From: Pseudomonadota bacterium
GTDB taxonomy: Bacteria; Pseudomonadota; Gammaproteobacteria; Burkholderiales; Thiobacillaceae
Direction of reading: 5' to 3'
Length of the DNA: 5,256 nt
Assembly (NCBI GenBank): GCA_021791235.1
Contig: JAJYXA010000380.1
Coordinates: 1 to 5,256, forward strand
Part shown: positions 1 through 5,256 of the stretch, piece after piece
Layout: every line of letters starts with the position of its first letter
Position numbering within the stretch: the stretch's first letter is position 1
Program-made: the position numbers and the translations under genes
Notes under the pieces: model-generated
Database searches by the model: none
Seen by the model: the letters and a program-made list of their open reading frames with translations, nothing else
Told to the model about the DNA's origin: nothing

Positions 1-89
1 ACGAATACCTCAAGCGCATGGAAGCCGCCGGCGCCTCGCGCGATCCCGGCATCGCCAAAATGTTCGAACAGCGTCCCAAGGCCAAGTAA
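1..89 (+). CDS. C-terminal end of an unidentified protein (partial)
   Basis: The frame with codons starting at base 3 is open from the window edge to a TAA at 87-89 and encodes 28 residues, beginning Glu-Tyr-Leu-Lys-Arg-Met and ending Arg-Pro-Lys-Ala-Lys. The tail is hydrophilic and charged, with an apparent short helix followed by a lysine-rich end, as is common at the C-terminus of cytosolic proteins. I do not recognise the family and assign no function. Its stop codon is 9 bases before the start of the radical SAM gene on the same strand, so it is probably the upstream member of the same operon. The other plus-strand frames here give no better continuation into a gene. Confidence 0.6.
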   Translation, partial: EYLKRMEAAGASRDPGIAKMFEQRPKAK

Positions 90-98
90 CGTCCTGTC

Positions 99-1511
99 AT
101 GACGGCTTGCCCAGCAAAAACATGCGCGTCCCCCGGGGCGCGCATTGTTTTGGTGAGCCCCTACGAGCTGGGGCGGCAGCCGTTCAATCTGGCGCAGCCG
201 GCAGCATGGTTTGCGCGTGAACACATCGCCAGCGCCTGCGTCGACCTGTCGCAGCAAAAACTCGATCCGGCCACGTTTGCGTACGCCGACTGCGTGGCGA
301 TCTATCTGGGCATGCACACCGCCACGCGGATTGCCGCGGCCGCCCTGCCGAAAATCCGCGCGCTGGCGCCACGCGCCCGCATCGCCGCGTTCGGCCTGTA
401 TGCGCCGGTCAACGCGGCGTGGCTGAAAGGCCTGGGGGTGGAGGCGATCTTCGGCGGCGAATCCGAACCCGATCTGCTGGCCTGGGTGCAATCCGGGGTC
501 GTGCCGGACGACACGGTGGTGCGGCGCGACCGGATCGAATTCCTGCTGCCCGACCGCAGCGTGCTGCCCGAGCTGCAACGCTACGCCAAGCTGATCCTGG
601 CAGACGGCACGCAAAAAATCACCGGCTTTGCCGAGGCCGGCCGCGGCTGCAAGCATCTGTGCCGCCACTGCCCGGTGGTGCCGGTGTACGAGGGGAAATT
701 TCGCATCGTGCCGCTGGAGATCGTGCTGGCCGACATCGCGCAGCAGGTCGCCGTCGGCGCGCAGCACATCAGCTTCGGCGACCCCGATTTTCTCAACGGC
801 CCGACCCATGCGCTGAAAGTGGCCGAGGCGCTGCACGCGCGTTTCCCCGGTCTCACCTGGGACGCGACGGTCAAGGTCGAGCATCTGCTGAACCACGCCG
901 ACCTGCTGCCGCGCCTCAAACAATGTGGTCTGCTGTTCGTCGTCACCGCGGTCGAATCGGTCGACGACGCGATCCTGGACCGGCTCGCCAAGGGCCACAC
1001 CCACGCGGATTTCGAAACGGCGCTGGCGCGCTGTCGCGCGCTCGGCATCGAGCTGGCCCCCACCTTCGTTCCGTTCACGCCGTGGACCACGCTGGCGGGC
1101 TATCGCGACCTGCTCGCCACCTTGCTGAAGCTGCATCTGGTCGAAGCCGTGCCGCCGGTGCAGCTGGCGATCCGCCTGCTGGTTCCGCAGGGTTCCCATC
1201 TGCTGCAGCTGCCGGATTTTGCGGCGCGCGTCGGCGCCTTCGACGAGGCCATGCTGGGTTATCCGTGGCAGGCCGGGGATGCGCGCGTCGACGTCCTGCA
1301 ACGCGACATCATGGCCTGGGTGACGGACGCCGAGCAGGCCGCGCTGCCGCGCGCCGCAGTGTTCGCCGGCATCTGGGCGCGCACCCATGCCGCGCTGGGC
1401 GAGGCCCCGCCGCCGCTCGATCCGGCGCAATTCGGCGCGGCCATGCCGCATCACTCCGAGCCGTGGTACTGCTGCGCCGAGCCGACCGAAACCCAGCTCG
1501 CCAGCTTCTGA
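99..1511 (+). CDS. CCAEP-tail radical SAM protein (Cys form of the CUAEP/CCAEP family)
   Basis: A 470-residue cytosolic radical SAM enzyme, expected to bind a [4Fe-4S] cluster and cleave S-adenosylmethionine to start radical chemistry; the substrate is unknown. Residues 15-135 form an alpha/beta, B12-binding-like N-terminal domain, but I see no DxHxxG cobalamin motif. The cluster motif CxxxCxxC is Cys184-Cys188-Cys191, followed by the radical SAM barrel to about residue 365, including a Gly-Asp-Pro-Asp-Phe stretch at 227-231. The extreme C-terminus carries Cys458-Cys459-Ala-Glu-Pro462. This is the signature I recall for the family in which many members have selenocysteine at the second position; here it is TGC (1473-1475), so this is the non-seleno form. 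ATG at 99 is chosen because the conserved-looking strand begins at residue 15 and a later GTG (153) would cut it; no strong ribosome site precedes it. The ATP-grasp gene follows after 7 bases. Confidence 0.9.
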   Translation: MTACPAKTCASPGARIVLVSPYELGRQPFNLAQPAAWFAREHIASACVDLSQQKLDPATFAYADCVAIYLGMHTATRIAAAALPKIRALAPRARIAAFGLYAPVNAAWLKGLGVEAIFGGESEPDLLAWVQSGVVPDDTVVRRDRIEFLLPDRSVLPELQRYAKLILADGTQKITGFAEAGRGCKHLCRHCPVVPVYEGKFRIVPLEIVLADIAQQVAVGAQHISFGDPDFLNGPTHALKVAEALHARFPGLTWDATVKVEHLLNHADLLPRLKQCGLLFVVTAVESVDDAILDRLAKGHTHADFETALARCRALGIELAPTFVPFTPWTTLAGYRDLLATLLKLHLVEAVPPVQLAIRLLVPQGSHLLQLPDFAARVGAFDEAMLGYPWQAGDARVDVLQRDIMAWVTDAEQAALPRAAVFAGIWARTHAALGEAPPPLDPAQFGAAMPHHSEPWYCCAEPTETQLASF

Positions 1512-1518
1512 CCGCATC

Positions 1519-2739
1519 ATGCCGCGCCTTCTGCTGCTGCTCCCCGCCGCGGGCTATGCCAACCAGGACTTCATCGCCGCGGCGGCGCGGCTGAACATCG
1601 AGCTCGTCGCCTGCGCCGATTACTGTCACCGGCTTGCGCCCGGCTGGGGCCTGCCGCCGCTGATGAGCGTTCCGTTCGATCGGCCCGAACTTGCATTGCC
1701 GCAGGTTTTGCATGCGCTGAAGCAGCCGGTCAAAGCGGTGCTGGCGGTGGACGACAAGGGTACGGCACTGGCGGCGCGGCTGCGCGTTGCGCTGAAGCTG
1801 CCGGGCAATCCGCCCGAGGCGGTGGCGACGCTCACCGACAAGCTGCGCTTCCGCCGGCTGCAGCAGGCGAGCGGCCTGCCGTATCCGGCCTTCGTCGGGG
1901 TGGGCGCGGACGAATTGGAAGCCGCCGCGGCATTGGGCTTTCCGCTGGTGGTGAAAGCGCGGCGCCTCAACGCCAGTCGCGGCGTGATCCGGGTGGACGA
2001 TTCCGATCAACTCGCGCGTGCGCTGAAGCAGGCGCGGCGCATCCAGGCGCGCGCGCAGCGCGATCGGGACGAGCTGCTGGTCGAACGCTTCATCCCAGGT
2101 GCCGAAGCCGCGCTCGACGGCGTGCTGAGCAACCGCGCTTTGCGGGTGCTCGCCGTGTTCGACAAGCCCGATCCGCTCGACGGACCCTATTTCGAGGAAA
2201 CCCTCTTCATTACGCCCTCGCGCCTGCCGGATGCCACGCAGCGCGAACTCGCCGCCGCGGTCGAGCGTGCCTGCGTGGCCGCCGGCGTGACCGAGGGCGT
2301 CATCCACGCCGAGGCGCGCATCAACGACGCCGGCGCGTGGCTGCTCGAAATCGCGCCGCGCGGCATCGGCGGCCTGTGCGGACGGGTGCTCGCCGTCACC
2401 CTCGGCATGGGGTCGGCGGAAATCGTGCTGCGCCACGCCGCCGGCCTGCCGTTGCCGGCGCAGGTGAACGGCAGCGCCGCCGGCGTGATGATGATCCCGA
2501 TTCCGGCCAGCGGGATTTTTCATGGGGTCGACGGCCTCGACATCGCGCGTGCCGTGCCCGGCCTCACCGGCATCGAGATCACGGCGCCGCCCGGCCAGCT
2601 GGTGGCGCCGCCGCCCGAGGGCGCGGGCTATCTGGGTTTCCTCTTCAGCCGCGCCGCCACGCCGCAGCAGGCCGAGGCCGCCCTGCGCGCCGCCTACGCC
2701 GCGCTGGCGCTGCGCATCCAGCCGCTGGTCGAGCCATGA
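1519..2739 (+). CDS. ATP-grasp domain protein (putative carboxylate-amine/thiol ligase)
   Basis: A 406-residue ATP-grasp enzyme. The family activates a carboxylate as an acyl phosphate and joins it to an amine or thiol; the substrates here are unknown. Residues 1-100 are an alpha/beta pre-ATP-grasp domain starting with a Leu-rich strand (this looks like a buried strand, not a signal peptide). Lys108 and Lys146 (Pro-Leu-Val-Val-Lys) are likely ATP-binding lysines, and the flexible loop Asn-Ala-Ser-Arg-Gly-Val is at 151-156. Val188-Glu189-Arg190 lies in the adenine-binding region. Metal-binding acids are probably Glu265 and Glu277 in Leu-Glu-Ile-Ala-Pro-Arg-Gly-Ile-Gly-Gly (276-285), where the usual Asn of ExN is Ala279. 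The C-terminal lid runs from about 310. ATG 1519 is preferred over an in-frame ATG at 1387 because the earlier one lies inside the radical SAM gene and adds Arg/Pro-rich, non-conserved sequence. The stop overlaps the next start (ATGA), suggesting translational coupling. Confidence 0.87.
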   Translation: MPRLLLLLPAAGYANQDFIAAAARLNIELVACADYCHRLAPGWGLPPLMSVPFDRPELALPQVLHALKQPVKAVLAVDDKGTALAARLRVALKLPGNPPEAVATLTDKLRFRRLQQASGLPYPAFVGVGADELEAAAALGFPLVVKARRLNASRGVIRVDDSDQLARALKQARRIQARAQRDRDELLVERFIPGAEAALDGVLSNRALRVLAVFDKPDPLDGPYFEETLFITPSRLPDATQRELAAAVERACVAAGVTEGVIHAEARINDAGAWLLEIAPRGIGGLCGRVLAVTLGMGSAEIVLRHAAGLPLPAQVNGSAAGVMMIPIPASGIFHGVDGLDIARAVPGLTGIEITAPPGQLVAPPPEGAGYLGFLFSRAATPQQAEAALRAAYAALALRIQPLVEP

Positions 2740-3671
2740 GTGCTTTCCACAACGAACTCGCCGCCGCCATCAGCCGTTCCAGCGGCCTGCCTTTCACGGC
2801 GCAGGATACGCGGGCCATGCACGGCGGCGACATCAGCGAGGCGTTCACGCTCAGCGACGGGGCGCGCACGTTTTTCGTCAAAACCCAGTCCGGCGCGCGG
2901 CTCGCCATGTTCGAGGCGGAAGCGGCGGGGCTGGCCGAACTGGCGGCGGCGGACGCGGTGCGGGTGCCGCAGGTCCTGTGCCACGGCATCGCCGCGGGAC
3001 AGGCGTATCTGGTGCTCGAATACCTGCCGCTCAAGCCGCACGGCGACGCCGTGTTACTGGGCCGGCAACTGGCGCAGCAGCACCGTGTCGGCGCCGCGCA
3101 ATTCGGCGGCGCGCGCGACAACTGGATTGGCGCCACGCCGCAACCGAATGCCTGTATGAACGACTGGGTCGATTTCTGGCGCGAACAGCGGCTCGGGTTT
3201 CAGTTGCGGCTGGCGGCCGGGAACGGTTACGGCGGCACGCTGCGGCGCGACGGCGAAGCGCTGATGGCGCGGCTGGATGGCTTCTTCGCCGGCTACCGGC
3301 CCGTGCCCTCGCTACTGCACGGCGACTTGTGGGGCGGCAACCATGGTTTTCTCGATGACGGGTCATACGATCTTTCATGCCCTTCAGGGCATAGAAAGTC
3401 GGAGTCCCCTTGTGGGGCGCCGGTGATTTTCGACCCTGCGGTGTATTACGGCGACCGTGAATGCGATCTCGCCATGAGCGAGCTGTTCGGCGGCTTCGCG
3501 CCGGATTTTTATGCCGCCTACCGCGAAGCCTGGCCGCTCGACCCCGGCTATGCGGTGCGCCGGACGCTCTACAATCTGTATCACATCCTCAACCACGCCA
3601 ATCTGTTTGGCGGCGGCTACGCAGCGCAGGCGCACCGCATGATGGCGCAGCTGCTGGCCGAACTTCGATAG
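2736..3671 (+). CDS. Fructosamine kinase family protein with a 19-residue insertion
   Basis: A 311-residue, aminoglycoside-phosphotransferase-like kinase resembling bacterial FN3K homologues such as E. coli YniA. The family phosphorylates ketoamine adducts on proteins or small molecules, which then break down (deglycation). Visible motifs: ATP-binding Lys49 (Phe-Phe-Val-Lys), a helix glutamate near Glu62, the hinge Leu-Glu-Tyr-Leu-Pro at 94-98, the Thr-Pro-Gln-Pro-Asn segment at 134-138, catalytic His195-Gly-Asp197 with Asn202, metal-binding Asp233-Pro, then Tyr-Tyr-Gly-Asp-Arg-Glu-Cys-Asp-Leu-Ala-Met (237-247) and the C-terminal Phe-Gly-Gly-Gly. From memory of YniA, a Gly-Pro step leads directly from the catalytic loop to the Phe-Asp-Pro strand. 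Here residues 210-228 are extra, which makes the protein slightly longer than is usual for the family. The start codon overlaps the ATP-grasp stop by 4 bases. All recognisable catalytic residues are kept, so it may still be active. Confidence 0.9.
   Translation: MSAFHNELAAAISRSSGLPFTAQDTRAMHGGDISEAFTLSDGARTFFVKTQSGARLAMFEAEAAGLAELAAADAVRVPQVLCHGIAAGQAYLVLEYLPLKPHGDAVLLGRQLAQQHRVGAAQFGGARDNWIGATPQPNACMNDWVDFWREQRLGFQLRLAAGNGYGGTLRRDGEALMARLDGFFAGYRPVPSLLHGDLWGGNHGFLDDGSYDLSCPSGHRKSESPCGAPVIFDPAVYYGDRECDLAMSELFGGFAPDFYAAYREAWPLDPGYAVRRTLYNLYHILNHANLFGGGYAAQAHRMMAQLLAELR
3363..3419 (+). repeat. In-frame palindromic insertion inside the fructosamine kinase gene
   Basis: These 57 bases (19 codons) interrupt an otherwise family-like kinase sequence between Asp-Asp-Gly209 and Pro229-Val-Ile-Phe-Asp-Pro. 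They contain a long imperfect palindrome at 3368-3401. CGA (3368-3370) pairs with TCG (3399-3401), CTTTC (3372-3376) with GAAAG (3394-3398), and ATGCCCT (3377-3383) with AGGGCAT (3386-3392). The loop is TC, with single bulges at 3371 and 3393. A second small hairpin, CCCC-TTGT-GGGG, follows at 3406-3417. The AT content is higher than in the flanking gene. The pattern resembles small palindromic elements that insert in frame into genes (compare the rickettsial palindromic elements). No clear target-site duplication is visible. The exact edges could differ by a codon or so. Confidence 0.7.
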
Positions 3672-3673
3672 GG
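3670..3673 (+). promoter_or_regulatory. Ribosome binding site of the LEA-type lipoprotein gene
   Basis: AGGG lies six bases before the ATG at 3680 and overlaps the TAG stop of the kinase gene. It is the clearest Shine-Dalgarno-like site among the five plus-strand genes. It supports the start at 3680 over an upstream in-frame ATG at 3461, which lies inside the kinase gene. Confidence 0.5.
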
Positions 3674-3679
3674 TCTGTC

Positions 3680-4156
3680 ATGCGCCGCCTGTGGATTCTG
3701 CTGGTACTGTTCAATCTCGCCGCCTGTTCCGGCCTGCCGCTGAATGCGGTGCCGCCGCGCGTGAGCGTGGCCGAAGTCGACGTCAAGCGCCTCGGACTTT
3801 TCGAGCAGCGCTTCGACGTGGGGCTGCGGGTGGCCAATCCGAACGATTTCGACCTGACAATCGAGGCGCTGGAGTTCGAGCTGGAGGTGAACGGACGGCC
3901 GTTTGCCCAAAGCCTGTCGCGCACCGCCACGCTGATCCCGGCAGCCTCCAGCACGGTGCTGCGGGTGGACGCGATCATGCAATCGAGAAACCTGATCCAG
4001 CAAATCAGGACCCTGCCGCCTGAAACGCTGAAGGACGGTGTGCCCTATCGCATCAAGGGCCGAGTCAAAACCGACCGGTCGTCCCATTGGCTACCATTCG
4101 ACCACTCGGGGAGGTATGGCGGCGATGCGCAGAAACCCGGGGGCCGCGCAATTTGA
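3680..4156 (+). CDS. LEA type 2 (WHy domain) family lipoprotein
   Basis: A 158-residue predicted lipoprotein. The N-terminus is Met-Arg-Arg followed by a hydrophobic stretch and a lipobox Leu13-Ala-Ala-Cys16, so Cys16 should be lipidated after signal peptidase II cleavage. Ser at +2 favours the outer membrane in a Gram-negative cell. Residues 25-135 look like a LEA14/WHy beta-sandwich: a strand with Val-Ala-Asn-Pro-Asn (51-55), then Phe-Asp-Leu-Thr-Ile and Phe-Glu-Leu-Glu-Val-Asn-Gly (66-72), and a late strand Tyr-Arg-Ile-Lys-Gly-Arg-Val (123-129). The Asn-Pro-Asn motif is typical of the family. Function is not established; related proteins are linked to desiccation or stress protection, and many occur as single-domain lipoproteins. 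It starts 8 bases after the kinase gene, so it is probably co-transcribed. It ends 36 bases before the convergent gene; no convincing terminator is visible in that gap. Confidence 0.85.
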   Translation: MRRLWILLVLFNLAACSGLPLNAVPPRVSVAEVDVKRLGLFEQRFDVGLRVANPNDFDLTIEALEFELEVNGRPFAQSLSRTATLIPAASSTVLRVDAIMQSRNLIQQIRTLPPETLKDGVPYRIKGRVKTDRSSHWLPFDHSGRYGGDAQKPGGRAI

Positions 4157-4192
4157 TCCATCAGCCCCGGCGTTAACCGGTTCGGCCGGACT

Positions 4193-5010
4193 TCAGCCAG
4201 CCAGCGCCCGCAGGGTCGGCACGCTCAGCCCAAAGGCGTCGGCGTGCTGCAGCGCCGGCGCCGAGCGCCCGGTGCAGCCGTGTTCGGGATCGCCCTCGAA
4301 AGCTTCCGGCAGGCCGGCGATCAGCGCGTCGCGGTCGTGCCGCACGCCGGTCAATGCGTCCTGGATGTCCATCACCTCGTCCGCCACCTGCCGGGCGAAG
4401 GCTTCGTGCCGCGCCCACAGTTCGGCCACCTGCCGCCGGTCTTGAGGCCGGCGAGGTTGGTGGTCAGGATGTAGACGTTCTTGCGCACCAGTTCGAACAG
4501 CAGTGCGTCGCCCAGGGCGACTTCGCGGCACGGCAGGTCGATGGCGGTCAGCGCGCGGCACAGCAGCGCGGCGCCCGGGCCGGCCACGGGCGAAGGAATC
4601 AGCGGCTTGGCGTCGGTGCCCTTCTTCTTTTCGAACCGCACCGAGATCACCGTGGGGTCGACGAGCCCGTGCGCCAGCCAGTCGCGCGGCAGGAGCTCGT
4701 TCTGGATCAGCGCGGCGCGCGGCTTCCAGGCGTCGGGCAGGGCCGCCAGCACGGCGTGGAGGTCGTTCTCGGCCACAGCAACCAATACCCGTTCCGGCGC
4801 GGGGCGTGCCTGCGCCAGCGCCACCATGTCGTCGCCGCGGTTGACCGGTACCACCGTGTGCCCGCTCCGCAAGAGGCCTCCGGCGAACACGCGGCCGAGC
4901 TGGCCGAGGCCGATGACGACGACTTCATTAACCGGTTTGGGCGCGCGCAGCGCATCGTTCGCCCCCTCCCCCTGGAGGGGGAGGGTTGGGGAGAGGGGGG
5001 TAATGTTCAC
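4193..5010 (-). pseudogene. Ketopantoate-reductase-like NAD(P)-binding protein, frameshifted
   Basis: Two overlapping minus-strand frames make one protein. The first runs from GTG at 5010 through residue 193 (Thr-Gly-Gly, to 4432). The second continues with Gln-Val-Ala-Glu-Leu-Trp-Ala-Arg-His from 4432 to a TGA at 4193-4195. One added base near 4432 would restore about 272 residues. The Rossmann motif is Gly34-Leu-Gly-Gln-Leu-Gly39 after a Val-Val-Val-Ile strand. Lys177-Asn-Val-Tyr-Ile-Leu-Thr-Thr-Asn185 resembles the Lys/Asn region of ApbA/PanE-type reductases. Past the shift, Asp-Pro-Glu-His-Gly-Cys-Thr-Gly-Arg-Ser-Ala-Pro and Val-Pro-Thr-Leu-Arg-Ala-Leu look like a conserved C-terminal helical domain. 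The likely role is as an NAD(P)-dependent oxidoreductase or a catalytically dead relative; the substrate is unknown. The GTG overlaps the stop of the ABC-F gene, and no other ATG/GTG/TTG lies in frame before the Rossmann strand. The frameshift may be a true mutation or a sequencing error. Confidence 0.75.
4957..5008 (-). repeat. Palindromic G/C-rich repeat with GTTC flanks at the start of the reductase-like gene
   Basis: The core is a perfect palindrome, CCCTCCCCCT (4964-4973), spacer GG, AGGGGGAGGG (4976-4985). It is followed by a purine-rich stretch, TTGGGGAGAGGGGGG (4986-5000). GTTC occurs on both sides (4957-4960 and 5005-5008), as a 4-base target duplication would leave. One flank plus the insert is 48 bases, or 16 codons, so the minus-strand frame is kept: it reads Thr-Pro-Leu-Ser-Pro-Thr-Leu-Pro-Leu-Gln-Gly-Glu-Gly near the N-terminus. 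Similar C/G-run palindromes are common dispersed repeats in proteobacterial genomes (recalled, not searched). It could also act as a hairpin between the two minus-strand genes. Confidence 0.65.
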
Positions 5011-5256
5011 TCCAGCCCCTTGGAATGCAGGTACTCGTCGTAGGTGCCCATGTAGAACTCGACGCCTTCCGGCGTGATTTCGAGAATGCGGGTGGCGAGG
5101 CTGGAGACGAACTGGCGGTCGTGCGAGACGAAGATCAGCGTGCCCTTGAAAAGGTCGAGCGCGAGGTTCAGCGACTCGATCGATTCCATGTCCATGTGGT
5201 TGGTCGGTTCGTCCATCACCAGCACGTTGTGGCGGCCGAGCATCAGCTTGCCGTAG
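5007..5256 (-). CDS. ybiT: ABC-F family ATPase, YbiT-like, C-terminal end (partial)
   Basis: The last 82 residues of an ABC-F protein; the rest lies beyond the window. ABC-F proteins have two ATP-binding domains and no membrane segments. They are soluble, and many bind the ribosome near the E site and relieve or regulate stalled translation. The fragment shows Walker B [12 protein letters not shown] (residues 11-22 of the fragment), followed by the switch motif [13 protein letters not shown] after the Walker B, and the ending Tyr-Leu-His-Ser-Lys-Gly-Leu-Glu, closely match my memory of E. coli YbiT (ending Tyr-Leu-Arg-Ser-Lys-Gly-Ile-Glu), which separates it from Uup, YheS and EttA. The TGA (5009-5007) overlaps the GTG of the downstream reductase-like frame, which would allow coupled translation. 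Confidence 0.88.
   Translation of the reverse strand, partial: YGKLMLGRHNVLVMDEPTNHMDMESIESLNLALDLFKGTLIFVSHDRQFVSSLATRILEITPEGVEFYMGTYDEYLHSKGLE

Noticed and set aside
84..98. Promoter or strong ribosome site before the radical SAM gene
   Set aside because: The 9-base gap after the preceding stop is too short for a promoter and contains no purine-rich Shine-Dalgarno sequence; coupling to the upstream gene is more likely.
1470..1520. Selenocysteine insertion element near the CCAEP tail
   Set aside because: The relevant codon is TGC, not TGA, and the TGA at 1509-1511 comes after the tail, where it acts as an ordinary stop; no SECIS is needed.
419..1594. Long open frame of 391 codons on the plus strand inside the radical SAM gene
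   Set aside because: It is an Arg/Ala/Gly-rich out-of-frame shadow typical of high-GC DNA, has no recognisable motif, and overlaps a clear radical SAM gene.
1309..2523. 404-codon minus-strand open frame opposite the ATP-grasp gene
   Set aside because: Its His/Arg/Gln-rich composition is that of an antisense shadow; the plus strand has an ATP-grasp protein with coherent motifs.
3461..3679. N-terminal extension of the lipoprotein frame from ATG 3461
   Set aside because: The extension lies within the kinase gene and is Arg-rich; ATG 3680 has an AGGG ribosome site and directly starts a signal peptide with a lipobox.
4157..4192. Possible bidirectional terminator between the convergent genes
   Set aside because: Only short CCGG-type pairings (4-5 bp) and an AACCGGTT palindrome without a loop are present, with no T-run on either strand; this is too weak to call.
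4354..5043. 229-codon plus-strand open frame opposite the reductase-like gene
   Set aside because: It has low-complexity Arg/Gln/Ala/Gly composition and runs through the palindromic repeat; the minus strand has the Rossmann motif and homologous-looking sequence in both halves.

Overview
The window is a compact, GC-rich, gene-dense bacterial segment with almost no intergenic space. GC-ending codons, weak Shine-Dalgarno sites, tight gene packing and the resemblance of the encoded proteins suggest a proteobacterium, most likely a betaproteobacterium (Thiobacillus/Rhodocyclaceae-like). That assignment is inference; no rRNA or other phylogenetic marker is present.

Plus strand, 1-4156: a run of five genes with gaps of 7-9 bases or a 4-base overlap, so probably one operon. 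It holds (i) the last 28 codons of an unidentified gene (to 89); (ii) a radical SAM enzyme of 470 residues (99-1511) with a CxxxCxxC cluster motif and a C-terminal Cys-Cys-Ala-Glu-Pro tail, the cysteine form of the CUAEP/CCAEP-tail radical SAM (seleno)protein family; (iii) an ATP-grasp ligase (1519-2739); (iv) a fructosamine-kinase-family protein (2736-3671), overlapping its upstream neighbour as ATGA; (v) a small LEA type 2/WHy-domain lipoprotein (3680-4156). The radical SAM and ATP-grasp genes look like two steps of a modification or small-molecule pathway with no established product. The kinase and lipoprotein could be partners or simply co-transcribed housekeeping genes.

Minus strand, 5256-4193: a convergent pair. 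The end of an ABC-F ATPase closely resembling YbiT (to 5007) overlaps, as GTGA, the apparent start of a Rossmann-fold, ketopantoate-reductase-like protein. That second gene is broken near 4432 by what looks like a single missing base.

Two unrelated palindromic insertions stand out, both keeping the reading frame. One of 57 bases lies inside the kinase gene (3363-3419) and adds 19 residues between the catalytic HGD motif and the metal-binding Asp-Pro. The other, about 48 bases and flanked by GTTC repeats (4957-5008), forms the N-terminal codons of the reductase-like gene. These in-frame palindromes, the CCAEP-tail radical SAM/ATP-grasp pair and the frameshift are the points most worth following up.
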